A stretch of DNA of 25,086 bases from an uncultured Romboutsia sp. (GCA_937880075.1 CALFLM010000098.1:1-25086), one strand, 5' to 3'; counted from the stretch's first letter, positions 7,389-17,262 are shown. Made by a program: numbers and translations. Notes: generated from the letters alone by a model not told the origin.

Positions 7389-8110
7389 ACAGTATAACCT
7401 CTTGGAGTTATCATTAAGTCATCATGTATGAAAGTGGATTTATTTCCTATTATTACCATCGTAGTCATATCAACTCTTTCAAAGTCCATAGTATCAAAAG
7501 TACATACAAACTTTTCTTCTTTTTCTCTTCCTACATCTTTAACTATCCCAACAGGAGTACCTCCATCTTTAAATTCTCCCATTATTTCAAAAGCTCTAGC
7601 TAAGTGCTCACTTCTTCCTTTACTTCTTGGATTATATAGGCAGACTACAAAGTCAGCTTCTGATGCTAATCTTAGTCTCTTTTCTATAACATCCCACGGA
7701 GTTAATAAATCACTTAAGCTTATATGACAAAAATCATGCATTATTGGAGCACCAAGTATTGCTGCAGCGCCTATACTAGCAGTAACTCCTGGTACAACTT
7801 TAACTTCTATGTTTTGTTCTTCTTTAGTAGTAAGCTCTAATATAAGACCTGCCATTCCATATATTCCAGCATCTCCACTACTTATAACTGCAACCTTTTT
7901 ACCAGTCTTAGCTATTTCAACAGCCTCTCTACATCTATCGATTTCTTGCCTCATACCATTTTGTACTACTTCTTTACCTTCTATAAGATCTGTTATTAAG
8001 TTTATATAAGTCTTGTAACCTACTATAACTTCAGCATCCTTTATTGCATCTATACATTGCATCGTCATTAACTCTTTGCTTCCTGGTCCTATACCTATAA
8101 CATATATCAT
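7385..8110 (-). CDS. cbiH: Cobalt-factor III C17-methyltransferase (ring contraction)
   Basis: Methylates C17 and drives the ring contraction that turns the porphyrin-type ring into a corrin precursor, giving cobalt-precorrin-4. 241 residues: GIGPGS at 6-11, SSGDAGIYGMAG at 77-88, PGVTASIGAAAILGAPIMHD, and VCLYNPRSKGR, which is characteristic of CbiH/CobJ. No extra domain is present. It overlaps the neighbouring genes by ATGA on both sides (cbiG upstream, cbiJ downstream). Confidence 0.95.
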   Translation of the reverse strand: MIYVIGIGPGSKELMTMQCIDAIKDAEVIVGYKTYINLITDLIEGKEVVQNGMRQEIDRCREAVEIAKTGKKVAVISSGDAGIYGMAGLILELTTKEEQNIEVKVVPGVTASIGAAAILGAPIMHDFCHISLSDLLTPWDVIEKRLRLASEADFVVCLYNPRSKGRSEHLARAFEIMGEFKDGGTPVGIVKDVGREKEEKFVCTFDTMDFERVDMTTMVIIGNKSTFIHDDLMITPRGYTV

Positions 8111-9216
8111 TTTGACACTCTCCCCACAGAAATTGTTATCCCTTTATATTTATGTTTTTCAATTATTAAATTTCCTTCACTTAATATGTAGGCAACTGGC
8201 TCTGATACACAATATACTCCTACATTTTTCTTTACGAACTCAGACTTTTCAAACAAATAATCCACTTCAGATATTTCATTTGCTGAAATAGTTTTAAATG
8301 GTACAGATAAATTTTCTACTAAATCAATTATTGCTTTTTCATCATGCTTTATATCTATACTTCCTATTTCTTTAATCGATTTAATATGAATGTTATATTT
8401 TTTTAATAAATCATCTAAAGATTCTTTTAAAAAGTCACTGTCTGTATCTCTTCTACAACCAATACCTATAACTATATCTTTTGGAACGACTTTTATAATT
8501 TTTTCTTCTAATTGTTTTTGATTTATACAACTGTCTTTATGCTTATTGATGTAATCTCTAAAAAAATCATTTTTATTTGTTATTACTACTATCTTTGCAA
8601 TACTATCTGTATTTTCAAGATTTACTAAAACTTTAAATCCTCTAGTATCTACATCATATTTTCCATCTATATAAATACCAACATCTTGATTACTAACTAG
8701 CATAGCATTTACATTTTTTACGTTATCTCTAAAATTATCTATATGTGCATCTAGTTCTTTTGCTATCATATCTAAAGCCGACTTTTTATTTACATCAGTA
8801 GCTGTTGTTATTACTGGATTTGCATTTATCAACTCACTTATACGTTTAGTCATTTCATTAGCTCCACCCATATGGCCACTAAGCAAACTTATAACATTTT
8901 GTCCTTTTTCATCTGTGACCATTATTGCTGGGTCACTAAATTTACTAACTATATATGGTGCTATAACTCTTACAACTATTCCTGTAGCCATTATAAATAG
9001 TATATATTGATAGTCTTTAAATAACTTTTCTGTTAATATACTAAGTTTTTCTTTAATCAAAAATATGTTTTTTGACTCATTTTCTAATTGTAATTTGTTT
9101 TGCTTATTACTAACTATATAAACATGACTATCTTTTATTAGCGTTTGAATTTTTAATGCTAAGTTTTTTCCATTTTCAGTTATACAAACTATAGCAATAT
9201 TAGCCTCTGTACTCAT
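8107..9216 (-). CDS. cbiG: Cobalt-precorrin-5A hydrolase
   Basis: Opens the delta-lactone and releases the C20-derived two-carbon fragment as acetaldehyde, giving cobalt-precorrin-5B. The 369-residue protein has an N-terminal domain with LLSGHMGGAN (about 111-120), a middle linker, and a C-terminal domain with GIGCRRDTDSDFL (about 251-263). The chosen ATG is six codons inside the longest frame: AAGGA lies 8 bases before it, while the upstream ATG has no ribosome binding site and would enlarge the overlap with cbiF. With this start the overlap is 17 bases. cbiG is specific to the anaerobic pathway. Confidence 0.93.
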   Translation of the reverse strand: MSTEANIAIVCITENGKNLALKIQTLIKDSHVYIVSNKQNKLQLENESKNIFLIKEKLSILTEKLFKDYQYILFIMATGIVVRVIAPYIVSKFSDPAIMVTDEKGQNVISLLSGHMGGANEMTKRISELINANPVITTATDVNKKSALDMIAKELDAHIDNFRDNVKNVNAMLVSNQDVGIYIDGKYDVDTRGFKVLVNLENTDSIAKIVVITNKNDFFRDYINKHKDSCINQKQLEEKIIKVVPKDIVIGIGCRRDTDSDFLKESLDDLLKKYNIHIKSIKEIGSIDIKHDEKAIIDLVENLSVPFKTISANEISEVDYLFEKSEFVKKNVGVYCVSEPVAYILSEGNLIIEKHKYKGITISVGRVSK

Positions 9217-9955
9217 GTTTGAAATCCTTATCATATAGCTTGGAATTCTTATATTCTTTTCCTAAGAATCTTCCTACTAATATTAATGCAGTTTTTCTTA
9301 TATCATTTTCTCTAACCTTTCGAGCTATATCTTCTAATGTACCCTTTACGATTTTTTCATCTGACCAAGTAGCTTTGTAAACAACCGCTATTGGAGTATC
9401 CATTGGGTATCCACCTTCATGTAATCTTTCTACAACTTTTTCTATATCTTGAACTGATAAGAATATTGCCATAGAAGTTTGGTGCTTGGCATAAGATTCT
9501 ATAGATTCCTTAGATGGTACTGGAGTTCTTCCTTCCATTCTTGTTATTATTACACTTTGAGATATCTCTGGTACTGTGTATTCTACACCTAACGATGATG
9601 CTGCTCCTAAGAATGAACTTACTCCTGGTGTACAATCATAATCAATATCTAACTTAAATAATTCCTCAACTTGTTCTCTTATTGAACCATATATAGAGAA
9701 ATCTCCCGTTTGTAGTCTAACAACTGATTTATCTTCTCTTATACCTCTTTCCATTACATCTATTATTTGTTTTAAATCCATGTGTGCACTGTTGTGTATT
9801 TCACACCCTTCTTTACAATACTCTAAAAGTTCTGGATTAACTAAAGAACCAGCATATATTACTATATCTGCATTACTTAAAAGTTTGTATCCTTTTAGTG
9901 TTATTAATTCTTTGTCCCCAGGACCTGCTCCAACGAAATGTATTTTATTTGTCAT
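9200..9955 (-). CDS. cbiF: Cobalt-precorrin-4 C11-methyltransferase
   Basis: Adds the C11 methyl group to cobalt-precorrin-4, giving cobalt-precorrin-5A. 251 residues from the ATG used here: VGAGPGDKELITLKG (8-22), RLQTGDFSIYGS, and PGVSSFLGAASSLGVEYTVPE, all typical of CbiF/CobM. A GTG seven codons upstream is in frame, but AGGGGAG is ideally spaced (8 bases) to the ATG, which starts four bases after the cbiT stop. The site lies within the last codons of cbiT. Only the cbiG end overlaps it. Confidence 0.94.
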   Translation of the reverse strand: MTNKIHFVGAGPGDKELITLKGYKLLSNADIVIYAGSLVNPELLEYCKEGCEIHNSAHMDLKQIIDVMERGIREDKSVVRLQTGDFSIYGSIREQVEELFKLDIDYDCTPGVSSFLGAASSLGVEYTVPEISQSVIITRMEGRTPVPSKESIESYAKHQTSMAIFLSVQDIEKVVERLHEGGYPMDTPIAVVYKATWSDEKIVKGTLEDIARKVRENDIRKTALILVGRFLGKEYKNSKLYDKDFKHEYRG

Positions 9956-9959
9956 ATTG

Positions 9960-10517
9960 CTATCTCCCCTTCTCACAATATATTATATAAATAGGATTTA
10001 GAGGTTTAAAATATTCCCCTCTCCCTAATTTTTCTAACTTAGATATATTCATTACTGAAACATCTATATTTTCAAATCCGTATTCTCTTAGCAGTCTTAA
10101 AGTTTCATTAAATGTTTCTACTATAATGAAGTTTGCCACTAATCTTCCACCTGGAACTAATTTTTCCTTAGACCAAAGTAATATTTCATCTAGTCTATTA
10201 CCTGTTCCACCAAGAAAAATAGCATCAGCTTCTCCTTCTATATCTATTGGTGCATAAGCTTTTATAACTTCCACATTCTTTAAATTAAACTTCTCAACGT
10301 TTTTATTTATCAAATCTAATGCATCATCATTTCTTTCTATAGATATTACCTCTAAGTTAGGATAGTTATGTGCCGCTTCAACACTTACGCTACCTGTTCC
10401 AGCTCCAACATCTATAAATTTTTTAGCATTTACTAGGTCTAATTTCATTATAGATACTGCCCTAACTTCTTCTTTTGTTATAGGCACTCTACCTGTTATA
10501 AAATCACTATTTTTCAT
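9960..10517 (-). CDS. cbiT: Cobalt-precorrin-6B C15-methyltransferase (decarboxylating)
   Basis: Methylates C15 and removes the C12 acetate carboxyl of cobalt-precorrin-6B. The 185-residue protein has a Rossmann-type SAM site, FIDVGAGTGSVSVEAA (about 35-50), with NYPNLEVISIERND completing the pocket, unlike the other methylases here, which share the tetrapyrrole methylase fold. In many bacteria this domain is fused to CbiE as CobL/CbiET; here the two are separate adjacent genes, cbiE directly upstream. GGTGGAG precedes the ATG. Confidence 0.94.
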   Translation of the reverse strand: MKNSDFITGRVPITKEEVRAVSIMKLDLVNAKKFIDVGAGTGSVSVEAAHNYPNLEVISIERNDDALDLINKNVEKFNLKNVEVIKAYAPIDIEGEADAIFLGGTGNRLDEILLWSKEKLVPGGRLVANFIIVETFNETLRLLREYGFENIDVSVMNISKLEKLGRGEYFKPLNPIYIIYCEKGR

Positions 10518-10544
10518 ATATAATCTCCACCAGATAACTGTATT

Positions 10545-11153
10545 TTAATTTTTATCTAATATAACCACTACACACATATCAAAGTCTTCTAAATTCAATA
10601 TATCTTCTGGATTGCCTTTAGTTATTCTTTCATTGTCATAAGATAGATTTTCTCCGACTATAATTGTCTTTTCTAAATTTCTATCTAATATTTGCTGACA
10701 AATCTCCTTTGGTCCTATTATCTTATCTGTAACCATACATACTTTCTTATGCGAAAGTACATAATCAAAATCGGGAGTTTTACCATGACTACTTGTTATA
10801 TATAAATCATTCATATCTATATGTATTTTTGAAAATATATATTGAAGAGAACTAATACCTGAAACTATATTTAAATTTTCTTTATCAATATTCTTAGAAA
10901 GATATCTTCCTATACCGTACATAAGTGGATCACCTGATGCTATGACAGATATTTGCTTATGTTTATTATTTTTTATATACTCTACTATTTCTTTTAAATT
11001 AGATGCTAGTTCTATTTTTTCTCCTTCAAAATCTACAATAGATTCTAAATTTCTTTTCCCACCTATTACTACATCTGAATTTTGAATTAGTTTTTCGCCT
11101 AATTTAGTTATATAGTCAGTGTTTCCTGGCCCTAATCCTATGACATTTATCAT
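10545..11153 (-). CDS. cbiE: Cobalt-precorrin-7 C5-methyltransferase
   Basis: Methylates C5 of the corrin precursor just before the final methyl migration. 202 residues, short for the tetrapyrrole methylase fold but normal for stand-alone CbiE: IGLGPGNTDYIT (about 5-16), IASGDPLMYGIGRYL, and a conserved IVSGISSLQYIFSKI stretch. The ATG overlaps the cbiD stop by four bases, and GTGGAGG lies in the end of cbiD. cbiT follows after 27 bases. Confidence 0.92.
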   Translation of the reverse strand: MINVIGLGPGNTDYITKLGEKLIQNSDVVIGGKRNLESIVDFEGEKIELASNLKEIVEYIKNNKHKQISVIASGDPLMYGIGRYLSKNIDKENLNIVSGISSLQYIFSKIHIDMNDLYITSSHGKTPDFDYVLSHKKVCMVTDKIIGPKEICQQILDRNLEKTIIVGENLSYDNERITKGNPEDILNLEDFDMCVVVILDKN

Positions 11154-12298
11154 CTAAATACCTCCACTAGACTATCTGTATTGTCTGATTTTCCAAGTAA
11201 TGTCTTATCCATAGAGAACATTATTACCTCTACCTCTGTATCATCATCGCCTAAGTATTGTTTTACTTTATATCTACATTTGTTGCTTACCTTATCGTAA
11301 AACTCTGTATAGTTATTTTCATTTATTACTTCAACAGCTTCTTCAGCTGTTAAACATTCATTTATTTTTTCTAATAACTCATATGGTGCTTTCATTAAAG
11401 CTAAATTAGATATTAATATCTCGCTTCTCGCATCTGCAACCTTACTATGAGTATTAAATATACCTGCAGATAACTTTATGAACTTACCTATATGGCCTGC
11501 CATAAGTATCTTTTTATACCCCATACGTTGAGCTTCTTTAAGCATATATCCTATGAAATTACTAGTTCGTACTAAATATTTCATATCTAAATTAAGCTTT
11601 TCTCTAATAAACTGTTCTCCATGATTTCCTGGAACTAAAATTATTTTATCTAAACCTTGCTCTTTTTTCATTTTTAGTTCTATTGATAAAGATTTCTTCC
11701 AACCTTCATCACTCATTGGCTCAACTATTCCAGTTGTACCTATAATAGATATACCGCCTATTATCCCTAACCTTGGATTAAATGTTTTTTTAGCTATTTC
11801 CTCACCTTTAGGAGCAGATATTGTTATCTTTAAAGATTTATCTTCTCCTAAAGTAGAACTTATATCATCACCTATAACTTTTCTAACTTCATAATTTATC
11901 ATCTTCATAGGTGTTGGATTGATAGCAGCTTTACCTACTTCTACACTTAATCCTTTTTTAGTAACTACTCCTATTCCATATCCACCACAAACTATAATAT
12001 CTTCGTCATTTTCTCTATCAATAATTTCTGCTTTTGCATAAATGTCCATAGTGTGAGTTGCATCAATATCATCTCCACCATCTTTTTTTATTGAACATTC
12101 AACATAATCATTATTTAAAGATATATTTTGAACATCTAATGTTAATGGAATTCCTTTTGGAGTATCTATGTTTATTGTTTCAATCTTCATTTTAGTTAAT
12201 AGCATATAAGTAGCTGCTTTCGAAGCTGCTGTAGCACAAGAACCTGTAGTATATCCTCTTTTATACTTTTTACCATCTATGTATACATACTCTTTCAT
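11150..12298 (-). CDS. cbiD: Cobalt-precorrin-5B C1-methyltransferase
   Basis: Methylates C1 to form cobalt-precorrin-6A; unlike the other ring methylases it has its own fold. 382 residues with the family signature RGYTTGSCATAA at 14-25, KDGGDD at 72-77, LGEDKSLKITISAPKGEEIA, and GHIGKFIKLSAGIFNTHS at 268-285. Present only in the anaerobic route. It follows cbiC by 8 bases, with the ribosome binding site AGGT running from the cbiC stop codon. Confidence 0.96.
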   Translation of the reverse strand: MKEYVYIDGKKYKRGYTTGSCATAASKAATYMLLTKMKIETINIDTPKGIPLTLDVQNISLNNDYVECSIKKDGGDDIDATHTMDIYAKAEIIDRENDEDIIVCGGYGIGVVTKKGLSVEVGKAAINPTPMKMINYEVRKVIGDDISSTLGEDKSLKITISAPKGEEIAKKTFNPRLGIIGGISIIGTTGIVEPMSDEGWKKSLSIELKMKKEQGLDKIILVPGNHGEQFIREKLNLDMKYLVRTSNFIGYMLKEAQRMGYKKILMAGHIGKFIKLSAGIFNTHSKVADARSEILISNLALMKAPYELLEKINECLTAEEAVEVINENNYTEFYDKVSNKCRYKVKQYLGDDDTEVEVIMFSMDKTLLGKSDNTDSLVEVFR

Positions 12299-12306
12299 AA
12301 CTTTAC

Positions 12307-12939
12307 CTACATAGCATATAAAATAGCATTTATTATAGCTGCTGCTAGGTTACTACCGCCTTTTCTACCTTTTGAGATTATATAAGGTATATCAGTTTTT
12401 TCTAATTCATCTTTAGATTCTGCTGCACCTACAAATCCAACTGGAACACCTACAATAGCATCTAAATTTAATTCATTTGAATTTTTCATTTCCATTGCTT
12501 TATATAACGCAGTTGGAGCATTTCCAAATACAAATAATTTTCTTCCACTATCTTTTGCTGCTATCTCAACTGCTGCCATAGAACGAGTTATTCCTTTTTC
12601 TTTAGCTAATTTTGCAGTTTCTTCTTCCGCCACTAAACATTTATACTTACAACCTAATGCATCTAATTTTCTTTTATTTATTCCGCTTAAAGCCATGTTT
12701 GTATCTGTGTATATAGTTGCATTATTTTTTAATGCATCCACTATATTTTCAACTGCAGTCTCAGATATCTTTAATATATCTAAATATTCAAAGTCTGCAG
12801 TTGTATGTATTGAGCGCTTTATTATCTTTTCTTCTATTTCATTTTTAAACTCATAACCAGGCCTTATCTCATCTATTATTTCCTGTATCATTATGAAACT
12901 TTTTTCTTCTATCATCATAGGATTTTTGATGTATTTCAT
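12307..12939 (-). CDS. cbiC: Cobalt-precorrin-8 methylmutase
   Basis: Moves the methyl group from C11 to C12, producing cobyrinic acid, the end of ring synthesis. The 210-residue protein has the catalytic histidine H45 in SIHTTADFEY, DTNMALSGINKRKL, FGNAPTAL, and VGVPVGFVGAAESKDEL near the C-terminus, all standard for CbiC/CobH. The ATG overlaps the pduX stop by four bases, with GGGGG upstream inside pduX. It separates the side-chain genes (pduX, cobD, cbiB) from the ring genes. Confidence 0.96.
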   Translation of the reverse strand: MKYIKNPMMIEEKSFIMIQEIIDEIRPGYEFKNEIEEKIIKRSIHTTADFEYLDILKISETAVENIVDALKNNATIYTDTNMALSGINKRKLDALGCKYKCLVAEEETAKLAKEKGITRSMAAVEIAAKDSGRKLFVFGNAPTALYKAMEMKNSNELNLDAIVGVPVGFVGAAESKDELEKTDIPYIISKGRKGGSNLAAAIINAILYAM

Positions 12940-13814
12940 GTTTGTATCCCCCTAATTCCACCATCGATTATATTCAATGTGTACATTTTTTTATAAACTG
13001 AATCAAGTCCTGCATTTCTTAATAACTCTATTAGCCTAGTATCATTCATAGATTTGTCTATTAGTATACCTACAACTGTTCCGCTATGAGCAACATTAAC
13101 TCCATAGGCTCCATAATTTTTAGATATCTCTATTATTTTCTCTAAGCCTTCTTTTTGGTGTATACTTTCATTAGCTAAGCTACTAAAAGTACTTGCTTTT
13201 CCAATTTTATATATATCATTACTCTTTATGCCCTCTTCTAAGAGGTTAAAAGATATTTTTATAATCTCTTTATTTTGTATTTTTATATTTTTATAATTTG
13301 GAATTTTTCTAATTTCCATAGTATTTAATGTTCTATTCGGCTCTAGTATAACTACTCTTGAATCCCTAACATTGCCTAAATACCTTATTACTTCTCCATT
13401 TAAAGGATTAAAGATACTATTTTTTTCTATATATATAGAATCTGTTGGCTCTATAGTAGATGCCAATTTTGCTATTTCTTCGCTACTTAATTCTTTTTTT
13501 ATTAATCCTAATGTAGCAACTATCGTAGCGCCTATATCGGCAGTAGAACTTGCCATACCTTTACCAACAGGTATTTTACTTTTTATTTTTAAAGATATAT
13601 TCTTACTATCTTCAATAGGTATATTAAACCTTTTAAATACTGCTTCTATAGCCTTTCTAGACTTTGCTGGTCCAATATTTATATTATTCAACTTTTCCTC
13701 AACCTCAGCAGTAGAGTATAAATCCACCGCATATGAGCAAAGATATTCATCTCTATCCATTAAACCTTGAACGAACTCACCGCAAGATGCTGGACAAATT
13801 CCATAATGTTTCAT
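12936..13814 (-). CDS. pduX: L-threonine kinase (GHMP family)
   Basis: Phosphorylates L-threonine to the substrate of CobD, starting the aminopropanol arm of B12. 292 residues. CPASCGEFVQG (7-17) is the family start, and PVGKGMASSTADIGATI (82-98) is the GHMP ATP-binding loop. NVAHSGTVVGIL near the C-terminus fits the third GHMP motif. The Salmonella gene sits in the pdu operon, but here it is one base after cobD inside the cobalamin operon, which supports a biosynthetic role. Other GHMP kinases are excluded by the start motif and by the context. Confidence 0.92.
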   Translation of the reverse strand: MKHYGICPASCGEFVQGLMDRDEYLCSYAVDLYSTAEVEEKLNNINIGPAKSRKAIEAVFKRFNIPIEDSKNISLKIKSKIPVGKGMASSTADIGATIVATLGLIKKELSSEEIAKLASTIEPTDSIYIEKNSIFNPLNGEVIRYLGNVRDSRVVILEPNRTLNTMEIRKIPNYKNIKIQNKEIIKISFNLLEEGIKSNDIYKIGKASTFSSLANESIHQKEGLEKIIEISKNYGAYGVNVAHSGTVVGILIDKSMNDTRLIELLRNAGLDSVYKKMYTLNIIDGGIRGIQT

Positions 13815-13815
13815 A

Positions 13816-14886
13816 TTAATCTCCCAATAATTTTTTCATATGCCTTATAAGAAGTTCATTTTCTTTATGAGACTTTATTGCTACCCTTATATATCTATCA
13901 TCTAATCCGATAAAATTCGAAGCATCTCTTACAAGAATATTTCCTTCTCTTAATAATTCATCTTTTATTTCCTTTGTACCCTTATTATTGAGTCTTATTA
14001 ATATAAAATTTGTATCTGTATCATATACATATATGCTATTTATAGCTCTTAGCTCAGACAACATAAAATTACGTTCATCTATATAATATTTTTTACTATC
14101 CTCTATATATTTCTTATCTTTAAATATATAGTTAGATAAAGTATCTGCAAAAGAATTTATCGTCCAAGGTTCTTTATAGTTATATATTTTTTCTATTATT
14201 TCCTCATTACTTGTTAAACCATATCCAAGTCTTGCCCCTGGAAGTCCAAAGAATTTTGTAACAGCTTTAAGTATAAATAAATTTGGATACTTTTCTACAT
14301 ATTTAACTAAGCTGTATTTCTCTTCTTCTTCAACAAATTCCATAAAAGTTTCATCTACTATTAATAGCTTATTATTATCTACTATAATATCTAAAAGCTT
14401 TTCTAAGTTTTTAATCTTCCCATTTGGATTGTTAGGATTGCATACGAATAAGCTATCAAACTTATCAAGATTATCTTCTATATTTTCTAAGTCTATTTCA
14501 AACTCATTTTTTTTATCTAAGTTTAAATTTATGATTTCTAGATTATTAAGTGTTGCACTTCTTCCATATTCAGAGAATGTAGGATTTAGTATAGCAATCC
14601 TTTTATCTATACTTTTCATAAGTAAATAAATTATTTCAGTAGCTCCATTTCCAGGTATTATAAATTCTGGACTTATATTTATATATTCAGATATGTTATT
14701 TCTTAGATTTGTATAATTAATGTCTGGGTAACTTCTACTTTCTTGTAATCCCTCTAATATATATTTTTCTAGCCCTTGTATTACTTTTTGGTTTATATTA
14801 GAACTAAAATCAATTATATCTTTAGGGTCTTTGCCATATATTCTTGCTATTTGCCCTACATTAGCTCCATGTCCTAAATCCTTCAT
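13816..14886 (-). CDS. cobD: L-threonine-O-3-phosphate decarboxylase
   Basis: PLP-dependent decarboxylation of threonine phosphate to (R)-1-amino-2-propanol phosphate, which CbiB joins to adenosylcobyric acid. The 356-residue protein has the fold-type I aminotransferase layout: PGNGATEIIYLL (78-89), NPNNPNG at 150-156 (a variant of the usual NPNNPTG), D178 in VDETFMEF, and the Schiff-base lysine K211 in AVTKFFGLPGARLGYG. The start MKDLGHGANV is typical of CobD. It could be mistaken for histidinol-phosphate aminotransferase, but its place between cbiB and pduX argues for CobD. AAGGGGG precedes the ATG. Confidence 0.93.
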   Translation of the reverse strand: MKDLGHGANVGQIARIYGKDPKDIIDFSSNINQKVIQGLEKYILEGLQESRSYPDINYTNLRNNISEYINISPEFIIPGNGATEIIYLLMKSIDKRIAILNPTFSEYGRSATLNNLEIINLNLDKKNEFEIDLENIEDNLDKFDSLFVCNPNNPNGKIKNLEKLLDIIVDNNKLLIVDETFMEFVEEEEKYSLVKYVEKYPNLFILKAVTKFFGLPGARLGYGLTSNEEIIEKIYNYKEPWTINSFADTLSNYIFKDKKYIEDSKKYYIDERNFMLSELRAINSIYVYDTDTNFILIRLNNKGTKEIKDELLREGNILVRDASNFIGLDDRYIRVAIKSHKENELLIRHMKKLLGD

Positions 14887-14896
14887 ATATACCCCC

Positions 14897-15844
14897 TTAG
14901 TATAAAAATTTAAAAATTATGGTAAATACAACTATAGAAGTTATTGATGTTGCATACATTATTTTATTTGTTTTTACTATATCATCAACTTCTATCTCCC
15001 TATGCTTATCTCCTATAGTTGGTTTGTATACTGCTTTTCCAAAATATATATTTGTTCCACCTAATTGAACTCCTAATGCTCCAGCAAATGCACCTTCTGA
15101 ATAAGCACAGTTTGGACTCTTGTGATTTGTTCTATCTCTTATAGCTATTTTTAGTGCATTTTTATAATTGTATTTCAATATAAAGCTTCCGATTGCAATT
15201 AATATAGGTGATATTCTAGCAGGTATAAAGTTTGCTATATCATCTATTTTAGCTGATGCAAATCCCAAGTCCTTATATTTATCATTTTTATATCCTACTA
15301 TAGAATCTAAAGTGTTTATTGCCTTATATGCCATTGCTAATGGTGCTCCACCTATAAAAGCATATAGCATAGGTGCTATAATTCCATCTACAGTATTTTC
15401 TGCTACTGTTTCTACAGTTGCTCTTATTATCTCCCCTTCATCTAAATGAGCTGTATCTCTTCCAACTATATAAGATACTTGAACTCTTGCTTTTTTTATA
15501 TCTTTAGTTTTTAATACATCATATATTTTTACTGCTTCATCCTTTAAACATTTAGTAGCTAATGTAGTATAAATTAAGAATGAATTTGATATTAAAAAAC
15601 CTCCTGGAATCAAGCTACTTAATTTAACTATTGCATATGTAACAAAATAGGTTACTCCAACTGTTATAAACCATAGAATAAATCCACCTATTTTCAATGC
15701 TTTATCATTCTTTGCTACTTTTCTTATTTGATCTTCAACTAACTTTATTAGTTTTCCAATAAATCTAACAGGATGAGGAAAAGAATATGGATCCCCTATG
15801 ATCAAATCAATTATATAACCTATATAAATAGATAATATATTCAT
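14897..15844 (-). CDS. cbiB: Adenosylcobinamide-phosphate synthase (integral membrane)
   Basis: Attaches aminopropanol phosphate to adenosylcobyric acid. 315 residues with about five hydrophobic segments: near 1-17, 53-77, 82-97, 153-172 and 211-225, and a final one at 295-314. Conserved loops are GDPYSFPHPVRFIG (17-30), VETVAENTVDGIIAPMLYA (144-162), and NTLDSIVGYKND (177-188). It sits one base after cbiA. Together with CobS it would place the last assembly steps at the membrane. GGAAG precedes the ATG. Confidence 0.96.
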   Translation of the reverse strand: MNILSIYIGYIIDLIIGDPYSFPHPVRFIGKLIKLVEDQIRKVAKNDKALKIGGFILWFITVGVTYFVTYAIVKLSSLIPGGFLISNSFLIYTTLATKCLKDEAVKIYDVLKTKDIKKARVQVSYIVGRDTAHLDEGEIIRATVETVAENTVDGIIAPMLYAFIGGAPLAMAYKAINTLDSIVGYKNDKYKDLGFASAKIDDIANFIPARISPILIAIGSFILKYNYKNALKIAIRDRTNHKSPNCAYSEGAFAGALGVQLGGTNIYFGKAVYKPTIGDKHREIEVDDIVKTNKIMYATSITSIVVFTIIFKFLY

Positions 15845-15845
15845 G

Positions 15846-17249
15846 CTAATTCTCTTCCTTTACTAATAAGTTATCTTTGTTTAAGTAATTTTGGTGATTA
15901 CCTAAAAACTTCTCTATGCAATTTAAGTTGTTGTAGAAATGAGTATGTAAATATGTAGCTAGTGTATTTCCTTTGCTGTATCCACCTTCCCATTCATCAA
16001 CAATCTTTTCCTCTATTTCTTTCTTAATTATATAAGCACATTCTTCTTCACTCTCAAATATGGAATGGTGGAATTCATGTCCTTTTATTACTTCTCCTAC
16101 ATTTGATAAGATTGTATCTTCTTTAGCGATTCCGTAGCAATATCCAAATCGTCTTAAAGATTTTGTCATTTTGCTAGTTCCTTTTAAAATTCCAACCATA
16201 TCGTATTCATTTGCATTTTGGTCTATAAGTTTTTCACCTAAATACATTAGCCCACCACATTCAGCATATATTGGAATACCTTTTTCGTGAGCATTTTTTA
16301 TAGATTCTCTCATAGATTTGTTTAACTCTATTTCTTTATCAAATATTTCAGGAAATCCTCCACCTATATATATATAATCAGCTTTAGGTACTTCTTTATC
16401 ATTTAGTGGACTAAAGTATTTTATACTTAATCCTAAATATTCGAGAAGCTCTATATTTTCTCTATAGTAGAAGTTAAACCCTTTATCATAAGCTATAGCT
16501 ATAGTCTTATTTTCTAATCTATTTTTTTCTATAAAATCTTTTATATCAAATTTACTTTCAACTTCCTCAGTTTCTGAAATTTCTATTATCCTATCTATAT
16601 CTATGTACTTTTCTATTTCATCTGCTAAGTTACTAAATTTTACTTTTAATGATTCTATTTCAACACTTGGTACTAATCCTAGGTGTCTTGATTCTAGCGA
16701 AAATTCATTATTTGGTGGGAAATATCCTAAGACTTCTATACTACAATATGTTTCTATAGCTGTTTTTATTATTTCATAGTGCGATTTAGTTTTTACGTTA
16801 TTAACTATTACACCTTTTATATCAACATTCTTATCAAGCTCTTTATATCCAAGTACTATAGCTGCACTAGATGCTGCCATAGCTTTTCCATCTATAACAA
16901 GTATAACTGGAGTTTTTAAAAGTTTTGATGTGTAAGAACTTGTACTATTATCTAAATCTATCCCAATACCATCATATAGACCCATAACACCTTCAACTAC
17001 TGATATATCTGCATCTTTAGATGCTTCATTAAATACATACTTTATCTTTTCATCATCTAGCATATATGAGTCTAAATTTCTAGAATATCTTCCTGTTATA
17101 AAAGTGTGATATGAAGGGTCTATATAGTCTGGTCCAACCTTATAAGGCTGAACCTTCATATTCCTTTTAGTAAGCGCTTGCATTATTCCTAGCGATATAG
17201 TGGTTTTACCTACGCCACTATTAGTCCCTGCTATTAAAATCTTTTTCAT
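15846..17249 (-). CDS. cbiA: Cobyrinic acid a,c-diamide synthase
   Basis: Glutamine-dependent amidation of the a and c carboxylates of cobyrinate, ATP-driven. 467 residues: the P-loop AGTNSGVGKTTISLGIM lies near the N-terminus and the C-terminal class I glutamine amidotransferase domain has its cysteine in YAECGGLMYLG (C331) and THFYNN near the end. The ATG used is three codons inside an in-frame GTG; AGGTG lies six bases before this ATG and includes the GTG itself, so the GTG is unlikely to be the start. The gap to cbiP is 13 bases. Confidence 0.95.
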   Translation of the reverse strand: MKKILIAGTNSGVGKTTISLGIMQALTKRNMKVQPYKVGPDYIDPSYHTFITGRYSRNLDSYMLDDEKIKYVFNEASKDADISVVEGVMGLYDGIGIDLDNSTSSYTSKLLKTPVILVIDGKAMAASSAAIVLGYKELDKNVDIKGVIVNNVKTKSHYEIIKTAIETYCSIEVLGYFPPNNEFSLESRHLGLVPSVEIESLKVKFSNLADEIEKYIDIDRIIEISETEEVESKFDIKDFIEKNRLENKTIAIAYDKGFNFYYRENIELLEYLGLSIKYFSPLNDKEVPKADYIYIGGGFPEIFDKEIELNKSMRESIKNAHEKGIPIYAECGGLMYLGEKLIDQNANEYDMVGILKGTSKMTKSLRRFGYCYGIAKEDTILSNVGEVIKGHEFHHSIFESEEECAYIIKKEIEEKIVDEWEGGYSKGNTLATYLHTHFYNNLNCIEKFLGNHQNYLNKDNLLVKEEN

Positions 17250-17262
17250 AAGCTTCACCTAA

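Noticed and set aside
13372..13770. A 132-codon open frame on the plus strand opposite pduX
   Set aside because: It is exactly antisense to a clear GHMP kinase, is rich in Leu/Ile/Ser as expected of the reverse of an A/T-rich gene, and has no recognisable motif.
15846..17258. GTG start for cbiA, three codons upstream
   Set aside because: The GTG lies inside the AGGTG that serves as ribosome binding site for the ATG at 17249, so it cannot plausibly be the start.
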